Positions 47,088 to 56,972 of a stretch of 64,000 nucleotides of DNA are shown here, one piece after another (the stretch's first letter is position 1; every line of letters begins with the position of its first letter). Source of the DNA: Sciurus carolinensis (Eukaryota; Chordata; Mammalia; Rodentia; Sciuridae). Position numbers and translations under genes: made by a program. The notes under the pieces were generated by a model. The model saw nothing but the letters and a program-made list of their open reading frames with translations. It was not told the DNA's origin and made no database searches. The stretch covers positions 107,943,160 to 108,007,159 of the forward strand of contig NC_062219.1 of NCBI RefSeq assembly GCF_902686445.1, read 5' to 3'.

Positions 47088-48113
47088 TTAGGATAATTCC
47101 TCCCTTTGCTGATTTGCTTCTTTGTTTTTTATATCTTCCTCATGGAATATTTTGCTGAGAATGTTCTGTAATGCTGGCTTTCTTTTTGTATATTCTTTTA
47201 GTTTTTGTTTATCATGTAATGATTTTATTTCATTGTCAACTTTGAAGGTAAGTTTTGCTGGGTATAAGATTCTTGGTTGGCATCCATTTTCTTTCAGTGC
47301 TTGAAAAATGTTGTTCCAGGCCCTTCTAGCTCTTAGGGTCTGGATTGAAAAATCTGCTGATATCCCTAATGGTTTCCCCCTGAATGTAATTTGGTTCTTT
47401 TCTATCACAGCCTTTAAAATTCTGTCTTTATTCTGCATGTTATGTATTTTCATTATAATGCGCCTTGGTGTGGGTCTGTTGTAATTTTGTATATTTGGAG
47501 TCCTATAAGCCTCTTGAACTTGATTTTCCACTTCATTCTTCAGACTTGGAAAATTTTCTGATATTATTTCATTGAATAGATTGTTCATTCCTTTGGTTTG
47601 TTTCTCTAAGCCTTCCTCAATCCCAATAATTCTCAAATTTGGCCTTTTCATGATATCCCATAGTTCTTGGAGATTCTGTTCATGACTTCTTACCATCTTC
47701 TCTGTTTGTTCAACTTTGTTTTCAAGGTTAAATATTTTTTCTTCAATATCTGAGGTTCTGTCTTCCAGGTGTTCTATCCTATTGCTTGTGCTTTCTATGG
47801 AGTTCTTAATTTGGTTTATTGTTTCCTTCATTTCAAGGATTTCTGTTTGGTTTTTTTTCAATATCTCTAACTCTTTATTGAAATGATCTTTTGCTTCCCG
47901 TATTTGCTCTTTTAACTGTCGATTGGTGCAATCATTCAATGCCTGCGTTTGCTGTTTCATCTCATCATTCAATGCCTGCATTTGCTCTTTCATCTCATCA
48001 TTTACTTCTCTGATCACTTTAATTATGTGCATTCTGAACTCCCTTTCTGTCATTTCTTCTGCCATGCTGTCGTTGGATTTTATTGATGTAACATCTAGAT
48101 TTATTTGGGGCAT
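47088..48113 (-). CDS. L1 ORF1p (copy B), open
   Basis: ORF1p is the RNA-binding, trimer-forming chaperone that coats L1 RNA in the cytoplasm. This frame is open for 341 codons, close to the 338 of the human protein. Order: N-terminal acidic/Ser-Asn-rich segment (1-30), a long heptad coiled coil (about 31-150), an RRM-like domain with LRIIGIEEG (about 158-255), and the C-terminal domain with RRIIMKIHNMQNKDRIL and FSIQTLRARRAW. Residues about 42-63 contain an 11-residue tandem duplication (MKEQMQALNDE / MKQQTQALNDC). The start is chosen because copies C and D begin at the same place (MSQTNL). It ends 70 bases before ORF2. It may be translatable, but whether it is expressed is unknown. Confidence 0.93.
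   Translation of the reverse strand: MPQINLDVTSIKSNDSMAEEMTEREFRMHIIKVIREVNDEMKEQMQALNDEMKQQTQALNDCTNRQLKEQIREAKDHFNKELEILKKNQTEILEMKETINQIKNSIESTSNRIEHLEDRTSDIEEKIFNLENKVEQTEKMVRSHEQNLQELWDIMKRPNLRIIGIEEGLEKQTKGMNNLFNEIISENFPSLKNEVENQVQEAYRTPNIQNYNRPTPRRIIMKIHNMQNKDRILKAVIEKNQITFRGKPLGISADFSIQTLRARRAWNNIFQALKENGCQPRILYPAKLTFKVDNEIKSLHDKQKLKEYTKRKPALQNILSKIFHEEDIKNKEANQQREELS
47932..47997 (-). repeat. 33-bp tandem duplication in ORF1
   Basis: Two copies of tcattcaatgcctgc(g/a)tttgct ... tcatctca, 33 bases apart, giving 11 residues per unit. Copies C and D share it. Confidence 0.9.
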
Positions 48114-49267
48114 TTACTTCCCTTGTTTTCTCATATTGTTCAGGAATCAGTGGGTCATTAAGATATTGCAGATTTCCTCTATTGACTTATAATGTCCCTG
48201 AAGATTGCTAGTATATCCCCTCTTATCCTACAGTAGCCTGCAGTCTTGGAGGAATTTGATAATGCGGTACTCCACAAGGAAGATGCCTCTCTAGGGTTGG
48301 TGACCCTCAGGTGGGGTATATTCCCTGCTAGTGGGCAGAGGTGCCTCCACTTGTTGTCCAATGGTCATCCAAAGGGGAACTAGGCTGCGGGCTGAGGCAA
48401 GGCCTGTTTGTGCCTGTGTCTCTGGTTTTACTGACCTTGTGGGAAAACCTCACCCCGCAGGGAAGACTCACCCGGTGGGGATGTCTTGCTGGTCAGTTCC
48501 CCTCCTAGAGGTGCCCCTCAAACTACAACTATAGCCTGGGCTGGGCTGTCTTCCTCTGCAACGTTCCCAGGGGCCCGGACCTACCTCCTGGGCCTGGGAG
48601 CCTCACCCTTCGCAGATGAGTCTCCTTAGGCTTCCTCTCCTCAGAGAATCTGCCTGCAGTCCTGGAAACTTCGCTCCACCCCTAGGTGTGTCTCTGTGCG
48701 GCTCTTCCACCAAGAAGCCGGTCCTGGGACCCTGCTCTGCATCTAATCGCCTGGCTATGCGGACCCTCCTCTGAGCCACCACCTGGAGCCCCGTACAAAA
48801 GCTCCGAGACCCAGAGACCCGCCACACACCTCTTCCTCCGGACAGCCGCCCGGTGTTCCGATGCAGTCACTAGGAGTCCAAGCAACTCACTTCGCGTCTC
48901 CTCCTCCCGCCCACCGCCAGTAGCCCTAGGCAGTCACTACGAGTCCAAGTGACCTGCCCTGTTCCTCCTCCTCCTCCTTGGGGTAGCCCCCTGGGTGTTC
49001 AGGAGCAGTCGCTCGGAGACCAAGCGACCCACTGCGCTCCTCGTCCAGGCAGGCCACCGGTGTTCAGGAGCGGTCGCTTTGAGTCCAATCAACTCGCCAC
49101 TCGCCTCCTCCTCTGACAACTGCCTGTGGCTCTGATGCAGTCACTCCTAGACCAAGCGACCCGCCGCACTTCTCCTCTTCCTCCGGGCAGCACCCCGAGT
49201 GTTCAGAAGGGGTCATTCTGAGTCCAAACAGCTCACTACGCAGCTCCTCTTCAGGCAGCCGCCTGGA
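48114..49267 (-). promoter_or_regulatory. 5' UTR / promoter region of L1 copy B
   Basis: A GC- and CpG-rich stretch between the old L1 break and ORF1. Its outer half (48838-49267) is made of tandem monomers. By analogy with mouse L1, where 5' UTR monomers drive RNA polymerase II transcription, this is the likely promoter. Methylation-prone CpGs are frequent. Short open frames here on both strands are compositional. Confidence 0.75.
48838..49267 (-). repeat. Tandem 65-75 bp monomers in copy B 5' UTR
   Basis: The anchor c(a/g)gtc(a/g)ct ... gag(t/a)cca recurs at 48864, 48931, 49006, 49071, 49138 and 49210, so the spacing is 67, 75, 65, 67 and 72 bases. Each unit ends in a pyrimidine-rich ctcctcctc. 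A partial seventh unit (aggcagccgcctgg) abuts the right duplication. Confidence 0.9.
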
Positions 49268-49351
49268 ACAGTTTTCTTATTTAAATATGTTTTGTCTGAT
49301 TTTTGTATCAGAGTTAAGCTGGTCCTGGATTTTTCTTTGTTGGAAGGCTCT
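49268..49351 (-). mobile_element. Old L1 (host element), third piece, with duplications
   Basis: This 84-base bridge includes the copy B right duplication (49268-49278) and the copy C left duplication tggaaggctct (49341-49351). Between them atttaaatatgttttgtctg ... ggtcctggatttttctttgt continues ORF2 of the host L1. Confidence 0.9.
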
Positions 49352-49587
49352 TTTTTCTTCTTTTTTTTGTTTGAATTATTTTTTTTCTTTTTTTTTTATT
49401 GAAAACAAATGGGATACATGTTGTTTCTCTGTTTGTACATGGAGAAAGGCATACCATTTGTGTAATCATAAATTTACATAGGGTAATGTTGTTTGATTCA
49501 TTCTGTTATTTTTTTCACTTCCCCCCCACCCCTACCACCCCTCTCTACCCTCTATACAGTCCTTCCTTCTTCCATTCTTGCCCCCTT

Positions 49588-49631
49588 CCCTAACCCTGAC
49601 CCTAAACCTAACCCTAACCCTAACACTAACC
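49588..49631 (-). repeat. Telomere-like block in 3' UTR of copy C
   Basis: About seven CCCTAA-type hexamers (ccctaaccctgaccctaaac ...), the longest block of the four copies. The G-rich tract lies at 49521-49550. Confidence 0.95.
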
Positions 49632-49655
49632 TCTCCCATCTCCCATTATGTGTCA

Positions 49656-50585
49656 TCATCCACTTATCAGCGAGATCATTTGTCCTTTGGTTTTTTGAGA
49701 TTGGCTTATCTCAATTAGCATGATATTCTCCAATTTCATCCATTTGCCTGCAAATGCCATAATTTTATCATTCTTTATGGATGAGTAATATTCCATTGTA
49801 TATATATAACACAGTTTCTTTATCCTTTCATCAATTTAAGGACATCTTAGTTGGTTCCACAATCTGGCTATTGTGAATTGAGCAGCTATGAACATTTATG
49901 TGGCTGTATCTCTGTAGTATGCTGATTTTAAGTCCCTTGGGTATAGGCAACGAGTGGGATAGCTGGGTCAAATGGTGATTCCATTCCAAGCTTTCTGAGG
50001 AATCTCCACACTGCTTTCCAGAGTGGCTGCACTAATTTGCAACCCCACCAGCAATGTATGAGTGTGCCTTTTCCCCACATCTTCTCCAACACCTATTATT
50101 GATTGTGTTCTTGATAATCACCATTCTAATTGGGGTGAGATGGAATCTTAGTGTAGTTTTCATTTGCATTTCTCTTATTACTTGAGATGTTGAACATTTT
50201 TTCATATATCTGTTGATTGCTTGTACATCTTCTTCTGTGAAGTGTCTGTTCATTTCCTTAGCCCATTTGTCGATTGGTTTATTTGTATACCTGGTGTAGA
50301 GTTTTTGAGTTCTTTATATATTCTGGAAATTAGTGCTCTATCTGAAGTATGGTTGGCAAAGATATTCTCCCACTCTGTAGGCTCTCTCTTCACATTACTG
50401 ATAGTTTCCTTTGCTGAGAGAAAGCTTTTTAGTTTGAATCTATCCCAGTTGTTGATTTTTGCTTTCCTTTCTTGTGCTATGGGAGTCCTGTTAAGGAAGT
50501 CTGATCCTAAGCCAACAAGGTGAAGATTTGGAACTACTGTTTCTTCTGTAAGATGAAGGGTCTCTGGTCTGATTCCAAGGTTCTT
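49656..50585 (-). pseudogene. L1 ORF2 C-terminal part (copy C)
   Basis: This is the C-terminal third of ORF2p, separated from its N-terminal part by the copy D insertion. The frame 50032-50253 reads [16 protein letters not shown] and [11 protein letters not shown]; here the Cys-rich motif has R for G and the following frame is shifted ([10 protein letters not shown]). The stop at 49656-49658 is homologous to those of A and D. Its remaining codons up to copy D include indels. Confidence 0.9.
50575..50585. repeat. Target-site duplication of copy D, left
   Basis: ccaaggttctt here, ccgaggtcctt at 56962-56972. Two transitions separate them, one at a CpG. Confidence 0.85.
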
Positions 50586-50598
50586 TTTTTTTTTTTTT

Positions 50599-50684
50599 CA
50601 CAGAAAGACCCATTTTTAATACTCTGTGCTCATATTTGTACAATCCAATGGACAGCTTTAAGTCTACAATAACTATATGTTCAA
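50599..50684 (-). other. 3'-transduced flank of copy D
   Basis: 86 bases between the L1's own 3' end and a second A-tail. They match no part of copies A, B or C. In sense orientation they end attaaaaatgggtctttctgtg then poly(A); ATTAAA lies 16 bases before the tail, a normal cleavage distance. They are thus most likely genomic sequence from downstream of the parent L1, carried along when its weak signal was read through. Confidence 0.85.
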
Positions 50685-50887
50685 TTTTTTATTATTATTG
50701 TATACAAATGGGATACATGTTGTTTCTCTATTTGTACATGGAGTCAAGGCATACATTTTGTGTAATCATACGTTTACATAGGGCAATGATGTTTGATTTA
50801 TTATTTTTTCCCTTCCCCCCCAACCCTCCCACCTGTCTTTTCCCTCTATACAATCCTTCTTTCCTTCATTCTTACCACACTCCTTAT

Positions 50888-50926
50888 CCCTAACCCTAAA
50901 CCTAACTCTAAACCTAATGCTAACCC
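50888..50926 (-). repeat. Telomere-like block in 3' UTR of copy D
   Basis: ccctaaccctaaacctaac ... with six or so hexamer variants; same position as in A, B and C. G-rich tract at 50810-50843. Confidence 0.93.
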
Positions 50927-50949
50927 TTCCTACCCCCCAATATATGTCC

Positions 50950-53900
50950 TCATCCGCTTATCAGTGAGATCATTCGTCCTTTAGTTTTTTGAGATTGGCT
51001 TATCTCACTTAACATGATATTCTCCAATTTCATCCATTTGCCTGCAAATGCCATAATTTTATCATTCTTCGTTGCGGAGTAATATTCCATTGTATATATA
51101 TGCCACAGTTTCTTTATCCATTCATCAAGTGATGGGAATCTAGGTTGCTTCCACAATCTGGCTATGGTGAATTGAGCAGCAATGAACATTGATGTGGCTG
51201 TATCTCTGTAGTATGCTGATTTTAAGTCCTTTGGGTATAGGCCAAGGAGTGGGATAGCTGGGTCAAATGGCGTTTCCATTCCAAGCTTTCTGAGGAATCT
51301 CCATATTGCTTTCCAGAGTGGCTGCACTAATTTGCAACCCCACCAGAAATGTATGAGTGATCCTTTTTCACCATATCCTCGCCAACACCTATTGTTGCTT
51401 GTGTTCTTGATAATCACCATTCTAATTCGGGTGAGATGAAATCTTAGGGTAGTTTTAATTTGCATTTCCTTTATTACTAGAGATGTTGAACTTTTTTTCA
51501 TATATCTGTTGATTGCTTGTACATCTTCTTCTGTGAAGTGTCTGTTCATTTCCTTAGCCCATTGGTTGATTGGATTATTTGTATTCTTGGTGTAGAATTT
51601 TGAGTTCTTTATAGTTTCTGGAAATTAGCGCTCTATCTGAAGTATGGTTGGCAAAGATATTCTCCCACTCTGTAGGCTCTCTCTTCGCATTGCTGATAGT
51701 TTCCTTTGCCGAGAGAAACCATTTTAGTTTGAATCTATCCCAGTTGTTGATTCTTGCTTTTATTTCTTGTGCTATGGGAGTCCTGTTAAGGAAGTCTGAT
51801 CCTAAGCCAAGAAGTTGAAGAATTGGACCTACTTTTTCTTCTATAAGATGCAGGGTCTCTGGTCTGATTCCGAGGTCCTTGATCCATTTTGAGTTGAGTT
51901 TTGTGTAGGGTGAGAGATAGGGGTTTAATTTCATTCTATTGCATATGGTTTTCCAGTTTTCCCAGCACCATTTGTTGAAGAGGCTATCTTTTCTCCATTG
52001 CATATTGTTGGAACCTTTGTCTAGTATGAGAAAATTGTATTTATTTGGGTTTGTGTCCATGTCCTCTATTCTGTACCATTGATCTACCTGTCTGTTTTGG
52101 TACCAATACCATGCCGTTTTTGTTACTATTGCTTTGTAGTAGAGTTGAAGATCTGGTATTGCTATACACCCTGCTTCACTCTTGCTACTTAGAATTGCTT
52201 TAGCTATTCTAGGCTTTTTATTTGTCCAGATGAATTTCATAATTGCTTGCTCTATTTCTGTAAGGTACATCATTGGGATTTTAATTGGAATTGCATTGAA
52301 TCTGTATAGCACTTTAGGTAGTATAGCCATTTTGACAATATTAATTCTGCCTATCCAGGAACATGGGAGATCTTTCCATCTTCTAAGGTTTTCTTTAATT
52401 TCTTTCTTTAGTGTTCTGTAGTTCTCATTGTAGAGGTCTTTCACCTCTTTTGTGAGATTGATTCCCAAGTATTTTATTTTTTTTGATGCTATTGTGAATG
52501 GGGTAGTTTTCCTAATTTCTCTTTCTGAGGATTCATCACTTATTTACAAAAATGAATTGGATTTATGAGCATTGATCTTGTAACCTGCTACTTTACTGAA
52601 TTCACTTATGAGTTCTAAAAGTTTTCTGGTGGAATTTCCAGGTTCCTATAAATATATAATCATGTCGTCAACGAACAGGGATAGTTTGAGTTCTTCTTTT
52701 CCAATTCGTATCCCTTTAATTTCTTTGGTTTGTCTAATTGCTCTGGAAAGAATCTCAAGGACGATGTTGAATAGAAGTGGTGAAAGAGGGCATCCCTGCC
52801 TTGTTACAGTTTTTAGGGGGAACGCTTTCAGTTTTTCACCATTTAGAATGATATTGGACATGGGCTTATTGTAGATGGCCTTTATAATGTTAAGGAATAT
52901 TCCCACTACCCCAACTTTTTCTACTGTTTTGAGCATGAAGGGGTGCTGTATTTTATTGAATGCTTTTTCTGCATCTATTGAAATAATCATGTGATTCTTA
53001 ACTTTAAGACTGCTGATATGGTGAATGACATTTATTGATTTCCGAATGTTGAACAAACCTTGCATCCCTGGGATAAAACCCACTTGATCATGGTGCACTA
53101 TCTTTTTAATATATTTTTGGATGCGATTTGCTAAAATTTTGTTGAGAATTTTTGCGTCAATGTTCATTAAGGATATTGGTCTGAAATTTTCTTTCCTCGA
53201 TGTGTCTCTGTCTGGTTTAGGTATCAGGGTGATATTGGCTTCACAGAACGAGTTTGGGAGGGTTCCCTCCTCTTCTATTTCATGAAATACTTTGAGGAGT
53301 ATTGGAATGAGCTCTTCTTTAAAGGTTTTGTAGAACTCGGCTGAGAACCCTTCTGGTCCCGGACTTTTCTTTGTTGGTCGACTTTTGATGACCTCTTCTA
53401 TTTCATTGCATGAAATTGGTTTATTTAAGTTGTGTATGTCCTCCCCGTTCAGTTTAGGCAATTCATATGCCTCTAGAAATTTGTTGATGTCTTTGAGGTT
53501 TTCTGTTTTGTTGGAGTATAGATTTTCGAAATAACTTCTAATTATGTTTTGTATTTCACTCGTGTCTGTTGTGATGTTTCCTTGTTCATCCGAATTTTAG
53601 TAATTTGAGTTTTCTCCCTCTTTCTGTTTGTTTGTGTGGCTAAGGGTTTATCAATTTTGTTTATTTTTTCAAAGAACCAACTGTTTATTTTGTTAATTTT
53701 TCCAATTGTTTCTTTTGTTTCAATTTCGTTTGATTTCGGCTCTGATTTTAACTATTTCCTGTCTTCCACTACTTTTGGTATTGGTCTGCTCTTCTTTTTC
53801 TAGGGCTTGAGCTATAGTGTTAAGACGTTTATTTGTTGATTTCTACTTCTTTTTTTGAATGCGCCCCTTGTAATAAATCTTCCTCTAAGTACTGCTTTCA

Positions 53901-54779
53901 TAGTGTCCCAGAGATTTTGATATGATGTGTCTTTGTTCTCGTTTACTTCTAAGAATTTTTTTATTTCCCTCCTGATGTCTTCTGTTATCCATTCATCATA
54001 TAATAGTGTATTATTTAATCTCCAGTTATTGGAGAAGTTTCTGTTTTTTATTCTGTCCTTTATTTCTAATTTCAATCCATTATGATCTGATAGAGTACAA
54101 GGTAGTACCTCTATCTTCTTGTATTTGCTAACAGTAGCTTTGTGGCATAAAATATGGTCTATTTTAGAGAAGGATCCATGTGCTGCTGAGAAAAAGTGTA
54201 TTCGTTCTTTGTTGGAAGGTACATTCTATATATGTCCGTTAAGTCTAAATTGTTGATTGTGTTATTGAGATCTATGGTTTCTTTATTCAATTTTTGTTTG
54301 GAAGATCTATCCAGTGGTGAGAGAGGTGTGTTAAAATCGCCCAGTATTATTATGTTGTGGTCTATTTGATTTCTGGAATTGAGAAAGATTTGTTTGATGT
54401 ACGTGGATGAGCCAATGTTCGGGGCATATATATTTATGATTGTTATATCTTGCTGATTTATGCTTCCCTTAAGCAGCATGTAATGTCCTTCTTTATCCCT
54501 TCTGACTAGTTTTGGCTTGAAGTCCACATTATCTGAAATGAGGATGGATACTCCAACTTTTTTGCTGTGTCCGTGTGCATGGTATGTTTTTCCCCATCCT
54601 TTCACCTTTAGTCTATGGGTATCTCTTTCTATACGATGAGTCTCTTGCAGGCAGCATATTGTTGGATTTTTCTTTTTAATCCAATCTGCCAGTCTATGTC
54701 TTTTGATTGATGAATTCAGGCCATTAATAATCAGGGTTATTACTGTGATATGATTTGTATTCCCAGTCACTTGACTCAT
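50950..54779 (-). pseudogene. L1 ORF2 (copy D), broken
   Basis: It starts MSQVTGNTNH at 54779 (upstream in-frame MSKKN is spacer) and ends at 50950, about 1,276 codons. The endonuclease block (NHITVITLIINGL ... CLQETH) is present with I for N at the second position of the LNVNG motif. A two-base loss near 54195 shifts the frame. The reverse transcriptase site reads FVDD instead of FADD (52664-52675), and a TAG (52646-52648) follows nine codons later (MIIYL-stop). A T-run expansion near 52480 and an indel near 51560 shift it again. Open blocks: 54159-54779, 53812-54075, 52646-53461, 51575-52468, 50950-51549. Not functional. Confidence 0.95.
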
Positions 54780-54825
54780 ATTTTTTTTTGACATGATTTG
54801 GTTTCTCCTTTATTTGGCTATTCCT

Positions 54826-55852
54826 TTAGGCTAGCGCTTCCTGTTGCTGATTTGCATCGTTGTTTTTCATCTCTTCCTCATGGAATATTTTGCTGAGAAT
54901 GTTCTGTAATGCTGGCTTTCTTTTTGTAAATCCCTTTAGCTTTTGTTTATCATGGAAGGATCTTATTTCATCATCAAATTTGAAGGTAAGTTTTGCTGGG
55001 TATAAGATTTTTGGTTGGCATCCATTTTCTTTCAGGGCTTGGTAAATGTTGTTCCAGGTGCTTCTAGCTTTTAGATCTGGATTGAAAAATCTGCTGATAT
55101 TCTTATTGGTTTCCCTCTGAATGTAATTTGATTCTTTTCTCTCGCGGCCTTTAAAATTCTGTCTTTATTTTGTATGTTATGTATTTTCATAATAATGTGC
55201 CTTGGTGTGGGTCTGTTGTAATTTTGTATATTTGGAGTTCTATAAGACTCTTGTACTTGGTTTTCCATTTCATTCATCAGATTTGGAAAATTTTCTGATA
55301 TTATTTCATTGAATAGATTGTTCATTCCTTTGGTTTGTTTCTCTAAGCCTTCCTCAATCCAAATAATTCTCAAATTTGGCCTTTTCATGATATCCCATAA
55401 TTCTTGTAGATTCTGTTCATGATTTCTTACCATCTTCTGTGTTTGGCCAACTTTGTTTTCAAGATTAAATATTTTGTCTTCAATGTCTGAGGTTCTGTCC
55501 TCCAGGTGTTCTACCCTATTGGTTATGTTTTCTATGGAATTTTTAACTTGGTTTATTGTTTCCTTCATTTCAAGTATTTCAGTTTGTTTTTTTTTTTCAG
55601 TATCTCTAACTCTTTATTGAAATGATCTCTTGCTTCCCGTATTTGGTCTTTTTACTGTTGATTGGTGCGATCATTCAATGCCTGCATTTGCTGTTTCATC
55701 TCCTCCTTCAATGCCTGCATTTGCTCTTTCATCTCCTCATTTGCTTCTCTGATTGTTTTAATTATGTGCATTCTGAACTCCATTTCTGACATTTCTTCTG
55801 CTGTGCTGTCATTGGGTTTTATTGATGTAGTATCTAGGTTTGTTTGGGACAT
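54826..55852 (-). pseudogene. L1 ORF1 (copy D), broken
   Basis: It starts MSQTNLDTTSIKPND at 55852. A TTA codon has become TAA at about 55652 (NRTNQQ-stop where copy C reads NQQLKD), and a T-run of 11 near 55590 shifts the frame. The block 55071-55568 then reads the coiled coil and RRM (LRIIWIEEG; W for G in the RRM) and ends in the CTD. The original stop would be at 54826-54828. The 11-residue duplication is present (MKEQMQALKEE/MKQQMQALNDR). Confidence 0.93.
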
Positions 55853-56961
55853 TTTCTTCCCTGTTTTCTCATATTGGTCAGATGTCAGTGGGAATCTGAG
55901 ATATTACAGATTTCCTCTATTGGCTTATAGTTTCCCAGTAGATTTCCAGTGTGTCACCTCCCAGCCTTCAATAGCCTGAAGTCTTGGAGGAACTTGATAA
56001 TGCAGTGCTTCCGAAGAAAGCTGCCCCTATCCCCTACTGGTTCCAGGGCTTGGAGCTAGCTCCGTGCGGAAAGGCTCTCACTGGGGGCCTGCACTGTGCA
56101 GCTGGCCGTTAGGGGAGAGCCCACCGCCGGAGTGTGGAAGGCTACCTTGGGAAGACTCTAGCTGCCCTACTCTGCTATGATAAGCCACCCCTATCTGTGC
56201 CTGGCACCCAGGTCAATTTTCGCCCAGTAGGGGAGACTCACCCGGTGACTCTATTTTTGTCCAAGTCTCTCAATGCCTCCCCTTCTTGAGTCCTGGGTTC
56301 TGGAGTGACTGGAGATGCAGTCACCCTCTAGGTTGCCATCTTGGATCGCCCCGTGGAAAGAGCCTACGGCCGGAGTGGGCAGAGCCGCCTAAAGAAGTCT
56401 CTGGCTGCCCTGCCCTGATACCAGAGGCTGCTTGCAGATCGAAGCTCTGGGTTGGCTCGGGGACTTGTGGCTGTCTCTATGTAGAAAGGCTCTCACTGGG
56501 CGGTCTGTTCCAAGAAGCTAGCCTTGAAAGGCATCTCCCACCGCAGGGGTCTAGGCTGCTTGGGAGGTCGCTGGCTTCCCTGTCCTGCTCCCTGAAGCTG
56601 CTTGCGGGCCAGAGTATGCCGCGTTGGCTCCGGGACTTGGAGCTTGTTGTGATCAGAAAGGCTCTCAGTAGGTGGCCTGCTCCGAGAACCTGGAGAAGCT
56701 CCCTGTGTGGGAGGGTCCCAGCACCAGAGTGCACAGGGCTGCCTGTGGAAGACTCTAGCTGCCCTGCCCTGCTCCGATAAGCCACCTCTATCTGGGCCTG
56801 CCACCGGGGCCGAGCTTTACCCAATGGGCAGACTCACCCGTGGCTCTATTTTGGTCCGAGTCTCTCAATGCCTCCCCTTCTTAACTCCTGGGTTCTGGAG
56901 CAACTGGGGATGCAGTCCCCCTCTAGTCCACCATCTTGGATCGCCCCATGGAAAGAGCCTC
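55853..56961 (-). promoter_or_regulatory. 5' UTR / promoter region of L1 copy D
   Basis: GC-rich, unrelated to the copy B 5' UTR but akin to that of copy C. The unit (g/a)gaaaggctctca(c/g)t(g/a)gg recurs at 56068, 56483 and 56655. The distal block, ending ccatcttggatcgccccatgg, occurs twice (about 56150-56362 and 56745-56960), 595 bases apart. The outermost block forms the 5' end of the element. Probable RNA polymerase II promoter by analogy with other L1s. Confidence 0.75.
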
Positions 56962-56972
56962 CCGAGGTCCTT
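56962..56972. repeat. Target-site duplication of copy D, right
   Basis: ccgaggtcctt, the un-decayed form; it matches the same ORF2 position in copy A (36825 region). Confidence 0.88.

Larger units (their letters stand above)
42946..49267 (-). mobile_element. L1 copy B, full length, 6.3 kb
   Basis: A complete minus-strand L1 inside ORF2 of the old L1. In sense order it has a GC-rich 5' UTR with tandem monomers (48114-49267), open ORF1, a 70-base spacer, broken ORF2, and a 3' UTR (42961-43196) with a G-rich tract and telomere-like block, then a short A-tail (42946-42952). An AATAAA signal abuts the tail (tttattataaac on +). It is more diverged in ORF2 than copies A and D, so it is probably older. 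Its 5' UTR is unrelated to that of C and D. Confidence 0.97.
49352..50585 (-). mobile_element. L1 copy C, 3' part (before copy D)
   Basis: Copy C is a full-length minus L1 split by copy D; its other part is 56973-61571, total about 5.8 kb. This part holds an impure A-tail (49352-49400, T-rich with a ttcttt and gtttgaa interruption), an AATAAA at its border, the 3' UTR and the ORF2 C-terminus. Flanking duplications are tggaaggctct (49341) and tggaagggtct (61572), one mismatch. Confidence 0.95.
50586..56961 (-). mobile_element. L1 copy D, full length, with 3' transduction
   Basis: A minus-strand L1 of about 6.4 kb nested in ORF2 of copy C. In sense order it has a 5' UTR (55853-56961), broken ORF1, broken ORF2, a 3' UTR (50691-50949), a first short A-tract (50685-50690), 86 bases of non-L1 sequence and a second poly(A) (50584-50598). 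The ends of copy C resume precisely outside the duplications. ORF2 is closer to copies A and C than to B. Confidence 0.96.

Noticed and set aside
48331..49119. GC-rich region as a host-gene CpG island with exons
   Set aside because: It joins directly to L1 ORF1 in register and ends at the copy B target-site duplication; it is the L1 5' UTR.
35843..50926. CCCTAA runs as true interstitial telomeres or chromosome-fusion scars
   Set aside because: They sit at the same place in the 3' UTR of four L1 copies, so they travel with the element.
56286..56824. Open frames of 103-164 codons in GC-rich DNA
   Set aside because: They lie in the copy D 5' UTR. Low stop density follows from GC content, and frames overlap on both strands.
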